From: Diatrype stigma
Taxonomy: Eukaryota > Ascomycota > Sordariomycetes > Xylariales > Diatrypaceae
Reading direction: 5' to 3'
Assembly (NCBI GenBank): GCA_022225965.2
Contig: JAKJXP020000031.1
Coordinates: 248,001-312,000 of the forward strand
Length of the DNA: 64,000 nucleotides
Shown here: one piece after another, positions 11,563 through 22,473 of the stretch
How the letters are laid out: the number at the start of each line of letters is the position of its first letter
Position numbering within the stretch: position 1 is the first letter of the stretch
Notes under the pieces: model-generated
Seen by the model: the letters and a program-made list of their open reading frames with translations, nothing else
What the model was told of the DNA's origin: nothing
Databases searched by the model: none
Program-made: the position numbers and the translations under genes

Positions 11563-13136
11563 CAAATAATGGTTAATAAAAATAACGCAATCCGAACCAG
11601 GCATTATAATCCCACCTAATTTCGCTAAAACACGATAACTTTATTTCCCGTTTTAACAATAACGCCCTTAACGATAATAATTATTTTTTAAATATTTTTA
11701 TAAAGCAGAAAAATACGATTAAAATAATGCTTTTTATAAATTCCTGGAACGTTATATTATTAAATTACGTATAAGTTAATATAATAACTAATAATACGAA
11801 AAAATGGATATTTATTAAAACCAAGTCCTATAATTAAAATTTCGAAAGCATTTCAAATCGAGAATTTTATAAGCATTTCGGAATACCCAAAAATACTGGA
11901 AGGCGTATTTTATTTAATATAAACCCGAATATTTTTATGCCTAAATTAAATAACGCGAAGCCGTTTGGAAAAGTTAATTTTAAATATCGAACGCGGCATT
12001 CCGAATTTATTAAGCCACGAAGAATAAAGCGTAAATTTGACGATATACAAATAAACCTTATAAATTATTATTATTACAATACGCCGAATCCGAAACAAAA
12101 CCACCGAAGGGATTTAAAGGAACTCGTATAAAAAGCGGACGCAAATCCGAATTATTCGGACCGTATTTTTAAACGGTACCTAAATTCCTTCGGTATTAAA
12201 GGCCGCCGAAAAAACAAAAAGCCTAGGCTTAATAATTCCATTAAACGGTAACATATAAAAAGAGCCAATCGAGAAATCGATTTCGGCTATTGGGAAAATC
12301 CCGAATGGCTTGCGAAAATAGTATCCTTAAACGAAATTTATTAGGGCTTTTTTAGCGAAAATAAAAGCTACGTATTTCGAAAGCCCGAAAATCGTCTAGC
12401 TTAATAGACGGTTAATAAATCGGATTCGAAAATAAATAAGCAACAGCGGCAGTAAAAAAAACGCCTCTAGGAATAACAGAATTTCCAGCCCTCCATTTAA
12501 TATTACGAATAAAAAGGCCTTTATTCTTTCGTTTTCGTCGCCGCAAATGGCTGGCGATCCTTTTTATTTTGGTATTAAATATTAAACCTTGGAGACAAAA
12601 TAAATTCGAACAAATACATCGAAATACTTTCGTAAGTTTTACCGTTGGTACGGTTATGGCTTAAAAGGAAAGACTTAATTCTTTAGCAAAACGGGAACTT
12701 AAGCCATACGTTTGCCAAAATAAAGACATAACTTTAACGCAACGGTTATATAGCCATTATAATAGTTCATAATAGCCCCGAAATTAATCCAATCGAAAGC
12801 TATATTAAGAATGCTAAATTTTACGTACGAAATAAGCGCCATTCGAATTAAGAGAAATTAATAAAGCTAACGGAAAAGGAATAAAATGGAATAAGCAATC
12901 GCGGCATACGGAAAATCTTCGAAAGTATGCCCTAGCGCTGGCGGGACGTACGGAATAGGAAAGATTAACGTATTGCTTATTAAAGAAACCGTAAAAATTA
13001 TTACGAATTCCTTTTTTTCGGTTTTAATTGCAATTATTATTGAATTACCGTAAGTTGCTCCCGAAATGTATATAAATTATATGGTAATTGTAAGGGCGGA
13101 ATGATAGGATGCGCCATTTTTACTGTCCATAATTTG
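11561..13136 (+). mobile_element. Tc1/mariner-family DNA transposon inside nested Copia RT
   Basis: Terminal inverted repeats pair CAAATAATGG at the left with the complement of CCATAATTTG at the right, and the match continues inward for about 30 bp allowing C/T and G/A changes (TAAAAATAACGCAATCC against TAAAAATGGCGCATCC). A transposase relic lies between them. Excising it restores the LYG-PESGTYWF reading of the RT. A TA duplication cannot be placed with confidence because the flanks are TA-rich. Confidence 0.82.
11937..12950 (+). pseudogene. Tc1/mariner transposase, RIP-inactivated
   Basis: It starts at an ATG with MPKLNNAKPFGK, then KPRRIKRKFDDIQ, a helix-turn-helix-like segment SDRIFKRYLNSFGIKGRR, SENKSYVFRKPENR, and near the end HNSPEINPIESYIKNAK, where the third catalytic acid (E of NPIE) is kept. 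The middle acid appears as N in LXQNGNLSHT, and tryptophans are replaced by stops. The first 64 codons (11937-12131) are still open. Family placement rests on the SPE-NPIE motif and overall order. Confidence 0.82.
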
Positions 13137-13650
13137 ATGGATTAATTAAATCGGACATATATTGGTTTAAAATTTATTTTCGCCATTATTAACAGGAATT
13201 ATATATAAATTTTTCGCCATTCGATTTATGTTTATTAATAACCCGTATCGAATAATTATTCGGCATAATAGGCCTTTAAATTAACGATATCCTTAATATT
13301 AATACGATGGACTTTATAAAAAAAATAAGGCATTAATTAAAGCTAACATTAAGGCGCGTCCGTAAAAAATCCTAAAAAACGGGGCTATAAAGAACTTTAA
13401 TGGTTTATGTTTAATTATTTACTTAAAAAAAACGGCCTTTTAGCAACCCAAAAGGAATAAGTTAAAAAACTGGTATTATTTAATTCCAAGGCATCGAATA
13501 TGCCTAAGAAATATGTCGAGCAAAAAGCCCGAAAAATTTATATTTCTTTTATTTGCCAATTCGAAATAGCCTTTAATTATTTTACGGCTGCCCAATATAC
13601 GAAGCTTAACCTTAAAGAAGCCAAATTATTAAACGCCCGGATTTAATAAT
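13137..13650 (+). pseudogene. Copia reverse transcriptase, second part (nested element)
   Basis: Continues the RT cut at 11562. Segments include SPFDLCLLIT, GIIGL, KYVEQKARKIYISFICQ and FEIAFNYFTAAQYTKL, matching the STYDPCLLI...RAAYIASICQPEASFDLSVAAQ pattern of this clade. Confidence 0.78.
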
Positions 13651-13689
13651 AAATAAATAATAAGAATTGCGAATTTAATTATATTTAGC

Positions 13690-14270
13690 TGAATTCTTAA
13701 AATTTTCGATTATATGTTTTCGTTGATGGATTTTTTATAAATAATAAGGACCTAAACTTATAAATCGGGTACGTTATTATATTTAAAAACGAAAAGTTTA
13801 CGTTCCAAATTAATAAGTTCATTATCGTTGGCAATATTATTTATTAATTATTCATTAAATGCAAGAAAATAATTCGTAACGTTTTTATTAGCGAGATTTA
13901 CGGCATAATATAAGGCTTTAACGTCGGATACGTTATTTATTGCATTATTAATACGATTCTGAAACGTTTAATTTTTTCCCGCGTTCCGTTCGTTTTTTAT
14001 ACGGATTTCTTTTCCCTATATCAATGTTTGATACAAATGAAAAGCATTAACGAAAAGCGATTAATAATTAATTTTATGGCTTTTCGTTAATCGTATAAAA
14101 ATAAAGAGATAAATAAAATCCAATAAATTTATGGCAGTTATAATCCGATTAACGCCATAACGAAAACGTTTCTTAATAAATCGATAAAGTCGTTAATTAA
14201 TCGTAACGAGGTTAATATAAAATTAAAAGGATAAATAAAGAAAAAGTAATGATTTAAAAAATAAAGAATT
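13690..14270 (+). pseudogene. Copia RNase H (nested element)
   Basis: Reads LYVFVDGFFINNKDLN, then IGYVIIF, IKCKKIIRNVFISEIYG, FYTDFFSLYQCL and EKRLIINFMAF, matching the FVDGSFANNKDLSSQIGYVI...KRVTRSVLASEIYG...TDSYSLYECL pattern. In-frame stops are present. The 3' LTR starts about 60 bp downstream. Confidence 0.82.
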
Positions 14271-14330
14271 ATGTAATTAAATCGACGGTACAGTTCGTAA
14301 TTAAATCGCAAAAAAAAAAAACAAAATAAG

Positions 14331-14514
14331 TAATGGTTTATTTTAATGCGCTAGTATGCGTTGCCATTATGTAAGTAAATTAGTTCTATATAATTACAGG
14401 CTTTCGCCCGCAGTTCCTTAAATAAACTTCTTCCTATCTTAAACATTTTAATACATAACCGTTTTATTTAATTGTTATTTGCTTTCTTTAATTATACGTA
14501 CGTACCTATTAATA
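14331..14514 (+). repeat. 3' LTR of nested Copia
   Basis: Partner of 6754-6938, followed directly by the TCGTT duplication at 14515-14519. Confidence 0.82.
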
Positions 14515-14519
14515 TCGTT

Positions 14520-14850
14520 AAAAAGGATATGGCTTTATTACGATTTTTTCGGGATTTACGCCTAAATTTAAAGAATGCCTTTCGCATTTTTTATAATAAT
14601 TAATAAATTATACGTTTTATAATAAACGAAAACCGCCGATTAAATATACGGCTTCGTTACGTTAATATATAAAATATATAGTTAAAGCAGGAATTCCGTA
14701 ACGGCACCTTTATAATAAAATATTTCGAAATAAACAAAATGTCCGCTAACGGCTTTATAAAGGCCTTATTTCGAACGAAATTCGAATAGTTTAGGGAACT
14801 TTTATACATAAGAAACATTCGAAAAAAAATCGAAATTGCCGGCAAAAGTT
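14520..14850 (+). pseudogene. Copia RNase H, C-terminal part (outer element)
   Basis: Continues the domain cut at 6748: MALLRFFRDLRL, INENRRLNIRLRYVNI, FRNGTFIIKY and KMSANGFIKALFRTKF. These match the LTKE-PKLTTKLRHVDIH...ADGFTKALPRQKH end of Copia RNase H. Confidence 0.82.
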
Positions 14851-15803
14851 AAAATAACGAATTTCGAAATTATTCGTTTCGAAATAGCCAAGTAAAAAAA
14901 TCGCGTTCGAAATTTAATATTATAATTTACTTAATTAAAAGTTAATTAAAATAATAAAATAATAATACTTATCGAATCTTATTTATATTAAAAAGGGACT
15001 TAATTCCTTTTAAAACCTTATTCGCGGCATTATTTTAACGTTTACCTTGCGGCATTCGCTTATAATTCCCGAAAAAACCATAGGATTTTTTCCATAACCC
15101 ATTAAATATATTATGTCGATTTCTTTTTTCGGTAATGGCGAAATCTAACGGTTTCATATTTCGAATAGGCGTATTTTTGCTTATTTCGTATATTAACTTA
15201 TCGGCTAATTTCGTTTTAATAAAATATTATACCGCCAGGTTTTAGAATTATCCCGATTTCTTATAAATTTATTACCTTTATTATAATTAAAAGCGTCTTT
15301 ATATAATAAGCCGAATAAAGCGTTTATTAAAGCTTATTTTATAAAAAAGAAATCTTTAATTATTAACGATAAATTAACTTTTTATTATTCGAATAGAAAT
15401 TTTTTATTTATTTAAAATTATATATTTAAGGCATATTTATAAAAATAGAAATTATGGCCGCGCTTATATAAATTAGATATAAATAATTAATATTATAATT
15501 TTCGGCTATTAGTAATTACGAATTACGGAAAATTTTCGAAACCCACTTTTTACGGCCGAAAAGGAAATAAGGCCATTTAATGCAACCGTATAAGCGCATT
15601 TCATTTATTATCCGGTATTTTTTATTAATTAATCCAAAGTTTAAAAGTTAAGAATTTAATTTATACATATAAATAAACTTTTTCCTTTATTATTAAACTT
15701 ATTTAACGGTTTAAGAAATATACTTAAGGCCCGAATAGGCAATTGCAATGCCTTCGTTTATTAGGCCAATTAAAATTAATTACTTTAATTAACTTAAAAA
15801 ATA
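14851..15803 (+). other. 3' non-coding interior of outer Copia
   Basis: AT-rich, RIP-mutated, with no recognisable domain between the end of RNase H and the 3' LTR. A polypurine tract cannot be singled out. Confidence 0.4.
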
Positions 15804-16016
15804 TATTACATTTAAGCTAGCTTAGCTCTTTAATAACGTATCCAGCCATTTAAAGAAACGTACGGACTTAAGTTTACTATCTTTATTTCTTTTATATAAA
15901 TTGGATGTACGAGAAAAGTAGCGCTTACCGTTTCTCCTGTTTCTTTTTCTTTCTGTAAAGATAATTAATAATCCGATGCCAATAAGCCACTTTACTTTTA
16001 TATTACGGATACGACA
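15804..16016 (+). repeat. 3' LTR of outer Copia
   Basis: Matches 685-773 plus 1442-1563. It starts TATTACATTT (RIP-ed TGTCACATTT) and ends GATACGACA. GAATT follows. Confidence 0.9.
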
Positions 16017-16021
16017 GAATT

Positions 16022-17234
16022 GCAACTGGTTTCGAAAAGGCGCCTATTACTGTCAGGGTATGGCGTCACGTGACCCTTACAGGGGCTCGTAAGGGGTATA
16101 AATACAGGTCCGTACGGCTTCTGGGCTTCCTAGAATCCTGGAAGGTCAGGTTTCAGACTGTTGTTAATACGAAAGGTTGCCCTGGCACTCTGATCCTACA
16201 CAAAAACTGACAATTACTTTGGCTGGCATGCCAATACTTGGATTTCCGGCCTTTGGACTGTCACAGGTGTTCTTGTCGCAGACAGGCAATTTGACGGAAG
16301 CTCCAAGAAGCCGTGGTATCACATATGCTCGGAACCTCGTGTCATGAGCGAAGGGGGTTCAGCAACAGACCTGCATCTTCCACATAAACAAGAACGTCAT
16401 CCTACACATCAAGCGGAAATGGAAGAAACCCCCTTCACATAGCATGAACAGCCCCCAACACAAAACCTGGCAGATAGATACTCGCATCTACGGTAATATC
16501 GTCAGTCGCTAGACCTGCAGTATTCCATACTATACAGATGAAGAGACTCAAGATGAAGCACACTACCTTCTCCGAGTTCGTCAGGGATGATTCCCATCAC
16601 GCGTGGAGTACATACGCTCTACCGATAACAAGATCAAAGACATGATAGTATGGGAGCCAACGGGCCCTCAAGTATGCAACTGACACTCGTCTTAATACTC
16701 TGATCTAGTCACAATGAATCTTGTGAATACGACAATAGCAAACTCAGCAGACGTCTGAAGTGCGAATTAGTATCAAGGGGAAAGAAAACTTACCTTACAC
16801 TTGCCTGAAAAACTTGTGCTTCTTACGCTCCTGCATCTTGGTGAACGGATCTTGGTGAATGGATCTTGGTGAATGGCAACCTACGCTGAGCAACGTGATA
16901 GTATGTATGCAGAAAACTGCAACGGAAGACCAACCAATGCTAAGTATTACTATATCAACCAATGAGGAAGGTGGTATCCAAGGATGTAGTCAGTAAGGTA
17001 CATGTAGTTACCTGGGCAGGCACCCTAGCTACATACATAGGTAGGTAGGTACCTACATATCCATGTAAGTCGGGTGGTTGTTGGTCAATGAGTGCATCAT
17101 GTGCATGAGGCTTTGCAGCACCCACTTCGGCGCTAACATCCAGACATTCGGTAACACAGTAACAGCCTGACAATTGAACTTAGGAAAACTCGACGTTTAT
17201 TTGGCGGCCACACACAGAAAGACGTATTCTGCAG
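16022..17234. other. No gene resolved upstream of the P450
   Basis: Composition returns to normal. A CACGTGAC palindrome (about 16067) and GTATAAATA (about 16098) could be promoter elements or an LTR remnant. No N-terminal P450 exon (membrane anchor plus proline-rich hinge) could be found here. A 9-10 bp tandem, GGATCTTGGTGAAT, is repeated near 16847-16875, and TAGG/CCTA runs occur at 17036-17060. Confidence 0.35.
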
Positions 17235-18905
17235 TTCTCAGTTCTCTTGAAAGGGGATGCCAATGCCGAGGGCCACTTACTCGCATTTCTGTGCTCTATA
17301 GCGAAACACTACGAACCGAGAAATAATTTGTGCCAGTTCCTGCTGATCGGGCCCCGCGCCTTCCACGTCTTGCACCCCAAGAATATTGAGGCGATACTTT
17401 CCTCGAATTTTAAAGGTGATTGAGGATTGATAGCCACTGGAACTCAAATTGCAATAATGGATTAGGATTCTGGCTGACTATCATGTAGACTACGGATTTG
17501 GAGCTCGCCCGGCAGTGTTTGCACCTTTGTTGGGAACGGGGATCTTCACACAAGAAGGCACTGCGGTAAGTGCACTGCGAAGTCATTGTATTTACTTCCG
17601 GTGATATGTATATCCAGTGCTCTATATCCGACATATTGGCATTTATGGATCTATACCTGGCCACAGTGATTAAGTCCCAACTTTGTAGTGGAAACATTCG
17701 AGAGAACTCTTGCGGAGACAATTCATTCGGGCCCAGTATCAGAACCTCGATCATTTCCGTGAACACGTGGATAACTTAGTATCGAATATCCCTGAAAGCG
17801 GCACTATTGACCTTCAGCCTCTGTTCTTCAACCTGACTTTGGATACAACGACCGCTCTGTTGTTCGGCCGTTCAGTCTACAGTCTACGAGCCAACCTCGA
17901 CCAGGATGCGGAGAACAGAGAATTCGCAGAATGCTTCAACACTGCTCAAGAAGGGCTAGCTAAGCGCTTCCGAATAGCCCCTTTCCAGTTCTTCTACAAC
18001 CCACCGGCATTCCGGAAAGCCTGTCGAACGGTCCACCTCTTCGTTGAGCGATATATTCAAGCACGCCAGGAGACTCGTTTTAGAAGTCCTGACAACGCTG
18101 AAAGTTGGTTCATGGACCGTATTGCTGAAGGCTCAAACTCCCATGCAGAGGTCCGGGATCAGTTGCTCAATATATTGTTGGCAGGGAGAGATACCACTGC
18201 TTGCTGCTTATCGTGGACCTTGTAAGACTTTACCCTAACAAAGCTAGCCTATGAGGTGCTGACAGATATTTGAAGTCGTCTACTTGTTCGGCACCCTAAA
18301 ATCATGGAACGTCTTCGAGGAGAAATTTCTGCGGTGGTGGGAGATATGATCTACCCATCGCGAGAGCAAATACGAAAGATGCCCTTCCTTGCATGTGTCG
18401 TGAAAGAGAGTAAGTGAGGTGCTTCCCCCTATTATCTTGAGTTAACTCTGGTTCTATAGGCCTTCGACTCTATCCCCCGGTCCCCTTGAACAACAGAGAA
18501 GCGACCCGAACAACCATGCTCCCCATCGGTGGCGGCCCCGACGGTACTAGTCCCATACTTGTAAGAAAGGGGGAGATGGTTGTGTTCTCTCAGTACGTGA
18601 ATTCGAGGAGGAAGAACATATATGGGCCTGATGCAGACGAATTACACCCGGAACGCTGGGAGACGGGGGAGCTCAACAACATTGGCTGGGCATTCTTCCC
18701 CTTCAATGGTGGTCCTCGACAATGTCTTGGAGAAGATTTTGCTCTGATGGAAACATATTACACTGTCGTGGCGCTGTTGCAGACATTCCCTGCGATCGAT
18801 TTACCCAAGGGGGAGACAATAGAACCAGTCGGGTCGGAGAAGCAGCGTCTGACGCTTGTCTTGTCAAGCGCGGATGGCTGTAGGATATCCACAGGGTTGA
18901 AGTGA
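17235..18905 (+). CDS. Cytochrome P450, CYP52-like, 5' exon not found
   Basis: Heme-thiolate monooxygenase of the CYP52 clade, whose members hydroxylate alkanes or fatty acids at the ER membrane. Exons: 17235-17415, 17489-17565, 17689-18221, 18276-18409 and 18460-18905, with introns of 73, 123, 54 and 50 nt in consistent phase. Landmarks in order are LLKGDANAEG, FHVLHPKNIEAIL, GTGIFTQEGTAWKHSR (helix C), the I-helix LLAGRDTTA, KESLRLYP (E-R of the ERR triad), PERW, and the heme loop FPFNGGPRQCLG with its cysteine. Visible protein is about 456 residues; CYP52 proteins are usually 510-540. The missing 60-80 N-terminal residues would hold the membrane anchor, and no ATG opens this frame. Either a far upstream exon was missed or the 5' end was lost beside the retrotransposon nest, making this a pseudogene. 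Confidence 0.85.
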
Positions 18906-21900
18906 AGCTCTTTGAGCGCATTTCAAGGAACGGACTCATATTTGTAAGTGAGGACCAGGTTTGATATCTACCACGCAGTTCATCCTCAACTTTTGCCCTG
19001 TCGAATGGAAAGTTGTGTTTTGCAACATTAGAAATCACCCCTGTGCTACTCATTACAGTCATCTATTGGCTTGGGGAGGGGGACATGGGTGGGTGTGCCG
19101 CTCGGTACACCAGACGAACGAAGAACATGAGGGCCTGTGATATGCGAATATAACCTACCAGGTGTTCAGCGTACGTGTGTATAAAGTGCTCCGCATCTCA
19201 TGCAGGTCATTCGCCCACTGTTTATATGTGACGGTTATGACCGAAAAGACTTCAGGGCAACTTACGATCAATCCACACCGGGTCCATCTTCATCCAACAG
19301 GGTAAGCTTTGACCGTAAGAATATGTACAACTTGGAGATCATGGACCGAGTGTCCTCTCATATCGGAGAGGCGGGATAATACGTAGGAATGGTCGTGAAG
19401 TAGTCGCATCGCTCACATGGTCAACTGGTCTCATGTCTGCATGTTGACTACTGCACGATTGGACACTACTACTACAGTATCACATACTAGGTAGCTTGCA
19501 ACTGGGATAGATCAGAGTGTCCAATAACAGCTGCAGCATGAGTCATTTGATACCAAGAAAACACTATAAAGTGTACGAAGCAGAAGGCACCAACCAGCAT
19601 GAAGGCCTGTTGGAATAATGCTAGATCTTTTCTTTTTCTTTTCCTTTTCCTTTTCGTGCGCTGTTATCACTCGCTTTCCCTGGTCAAACTGGTGGGCGGA
19701 TAACTAGGGGGCCAGGGGAAAAGCTGACTGCTAGACTATAAATAGTTAGGGGGTTTTGGCTTGATATCCAGAGGATTGGGGGGTTGGCAGTGGTCAGAAC
19801 CTTAGACTGGTAGGTGCTTGAGCTTGTTTAGTTAGCGGATGAGACCGTCCAATGCAACCCCTATCATACCTGCATACCTACATCCTTAGATCGCACTATG
19901 GACGCTAGCTACAGTAGCTTTCCCGCCGCTACCACCCTCCTGTATTGTACAAGTACTCCTGGGATGCAACAGGAGACATGAAATATAGTCACTTGACCAC
20001 GCGGCATGGCGACCGGGTTGGAGAAGGAATTGGCCAGCCTACCGAGTACAACCGCAGGTGATACTGCAGGTCCCGAGGTGCGATGCAACGCTTCGTGACG
20101 AGCTTCATGTGAAGATATGAAGATGTGAGGACATGTCCTTCGCTAGCCAACACGATTTCTATCGTTAATACGCTCAAGTAAGATAACATGTGAAAAAAAG
20201 CAGTCCGAGGTATAGGTTGGTATTGCTATCAGTCTCGAGTTCATATGTTACATACTTAAACAACGTCATGCCTTCGTGTTATATCCCAAGTTCAAACAAG
20301 TATAATCAAGCCGATGGCTCGGAAGTCAATTATCATCTAATACGTAGCGCAGCAGCTTCGCACATGCACAGCTGGAAAGCAAACAACGCGGAGCAACTGC
20401 ACCTTTTCTACCTCGTCAGCTCGTATAATTACTACATACTTACATAGTACCTACCTACCTAGGTATACACAGTCGGCAGTACCACTTATATGTATCATTA
20501 CATAGTCGCGCAGAAGAACAGAGCACCGCACATATTTACTTAGCATTTTCTTTTCACCGCAGGGAACGCATCTCGACCCGGTGGGCGCCTAAGCATCCGG
20601 GATCCATCCCGCTCGAGGGGTTCAGCGAAATCGGATTGCAGCCGGTCAGCTCCACCAAAGCCCACCCACCGTGACCTTAAAAAGTGTGACTAGCAGCCTC
20701 AAATATCGACACCCAGCTGCTGCACGCAACGCAACGCAAGCGCAACGCGCAAGAAATCCCATCGAGGCATGCAGGGGCCCACGAACGAACGATGCCCCGA
20801 GAACGCCGCCAACAACGCGGGCCTTTTGAACCGGTTTGTCTATCCTACCTCCTGTGGAGCCCAAAACCGCTACTTGCCCCAATATAATCGCAACGTACCT
20901 ACAAAACCTTACATAATAGCCCTTAATTACACCCAATCCGGATACTTCAAAAAACGTATTGCATTTATTACCAACTGCATTCCATTATATATGCAGTTTT
21001 CCAATTTTTAATCGGATGAATACTGATTAATTGGTGCGCAAATCTTATACGCAAGCATTTGCGTGCATCGTTCGAAATACTTAGATACATTAGTTTGCTA
21101 ACAAATTATATGGACTCATATGTATTACAGTACATGGCAAAATAGCGTGCAATGACTTGAACGAGGGACGTGCAAAGGGTCCACAGGAGGTAGGATAGAC
21201 GCTCCCTTTTGAACGCCTTTCCCTTCAGCCGATGAATGGTATTGGTATCCAGAAGCACATCAAAGGGGAAATTTGATTTGATTACTCGAATGGACGCCGG
21301 GGTATCTCAGCTTTCCTGGCAGCCACGCATCTACATAGTTGTGATCATTCTCATCTGGGAGAACTCGAAGTTTCATTCAACGACGAACTGGAGGAGAGGG
21401 GCTCGGCACGGCACCCGTCTGAACCCACAACATCGTGAGGTTGGATACCGAAGACTGCTGCAACCCTCGCAGAAACGCTTCCACTGCTTCCCGTCCTAAC
21501 TTGCCTGGGTATAGTATATCTTGGCCCCCGGCGTCCACAAAGACAGTGAACCCCACGCCACTAGAGCCAGGCCCAGGCGGGGTCACGATACCAAGTCTAG
21601 CCTTCAATTGAGTCTAGAAATATCAATAAGTGTTGAATTTCTAGACCGCCTTTTGTGAATAAACACGACTATCTACAAGAACGGACGATTGGACGATCGA
21701 TCACCTCTGAGTTTTCCGTGCTGTAATCAGCAACGCCATCAGGACAATCCACCTGATCAACCTACAGAGTTGACGTCTATCCTTCCGGAATTAATACCGG
21801 TGAACTAATCCCCATACACCACCGTTCGAATGTTCCAATTCGATCAATCGTGATATGATTCTTGGCGGTTCAGAGAATCCTCGTCACAGTTCCCGTCTCT

Positions 21901-22473
21901 GACCCAGTTTCCAAGCACGAAAGCAGTCTAGCTAGAACCCTGGACGGATTCCGCTAACAACCACGGCACGACACCGTCCACACCTACATGCATACATATT
22001 AGCACATATATTGCACCAAATGGTTTCTGTGAATTTTCGGTGACCTTGGTTTACCTACCAATAGCAGCCGGTGTTCTTCTGTCCCTCCACTTATACTCGA
22101 GAGCCCTGGCGCCATCGATGACCTGTCCAGCCGGTATAGTCTATGATTTTGGGGGTATCCACACCAACTCCATAGACCACCACCAGGAAATTGGATCAAA
22201 GACTATCGCCGCTCAACTAGGGCCGCCCAAGGGTCAGACCGCAACTTCACCAATCACATACCTTCACCGCAGCAACAGTGCTCCTCCCCGGCAATCTGTA
22301 TACGTCTGGAGACAAATACCACGGATGCGCCTTTCTCGAAGTTCGTCGTCTTGTTCCCCCAACTTCACTGTTTCCATGGACGGACACTAGGGAGTGTTTG
22401 TTTGCGTTCGGATGAGCCAGGGCCAACCGTTCGAATGCAGCAAATCCATTGGGTCTAGCGTACCTCGGACATC
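18906..22473. other. Intergenic, no secure gene
   Basis: Contains a pyrimidine run (TTTCTTTTTC, about 19626-19655), TATA-like and CCTA/TAGG-rich stretches (20445-20465), and a GC-shifted patch at 20550-20800. On the minus strand 21377-21607 reads protein-like (ARLGIVTPPGPGSSGVGF, then FVDAGGQDILYPGKLG) but has no start or matching exons. It is at best a gene fragment of unknown family. Confidence 0.4.

Larger units (their letters stand above)
6754..14514 (+). mobile_element. Second Ty1/Copia retrotransposon nested in the outer element
   Basis: LTRs of about 185 bp (6754-6938 and 14331-14514) share blocks such as GCGTTGCCATTAT and ATTATACGTACGTA. A 5-bp duplication, TCGTT, flanks the element at 6749-6753 and 14515-14519, and removing the element rejoins the outer RNase H frame. 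Plus-strand fragments appear in the order gag/zinc-knuckle region, protease, integrase, reverse transcriptase, RNase H. It belongs to a Copia clade distinct from the outer element. RIP has destroyed all frames, and a Tc1/mariner element splits its RT. The terminal TG/CA are themselves RIP-altered, so boundaries could shift by 2-3 bases. Confidence 0.85.
685..16016 (+). mobile_element. RIP-degenerated Ty1/Copia LTR retrotransposon (outer element)
   Basis: The element runs from TGTCACATTT at 685 to GATACGACA at 16016 and is flanked by a perfect 5-bp duplication, GAATT, at 680-684 and 16017-16021. The two LTRs align over about 213 bp, ignoring a later insertion in the left one. The interior is extremely AT-rich and TpA-rich. 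Reading through stops, plus-strand fragments appear in Copia order: integrase core, reverse transcriptase, RNase H. Without the nested insertions the element is about 6.9 kb. The 5' LTR is interrupted at 774-1436 and the RNase H region at 6749/14520. No intact frame survives, so it is dead. The order integrase before reverse transcriptase excludes Gypsy. Confidence 0.93.

Noticed and set aside
16955..17173. Minus-strand 72-codon frame as a gene
   Set aside because: It spans a TAGG tandem and contains no protein-like segment.
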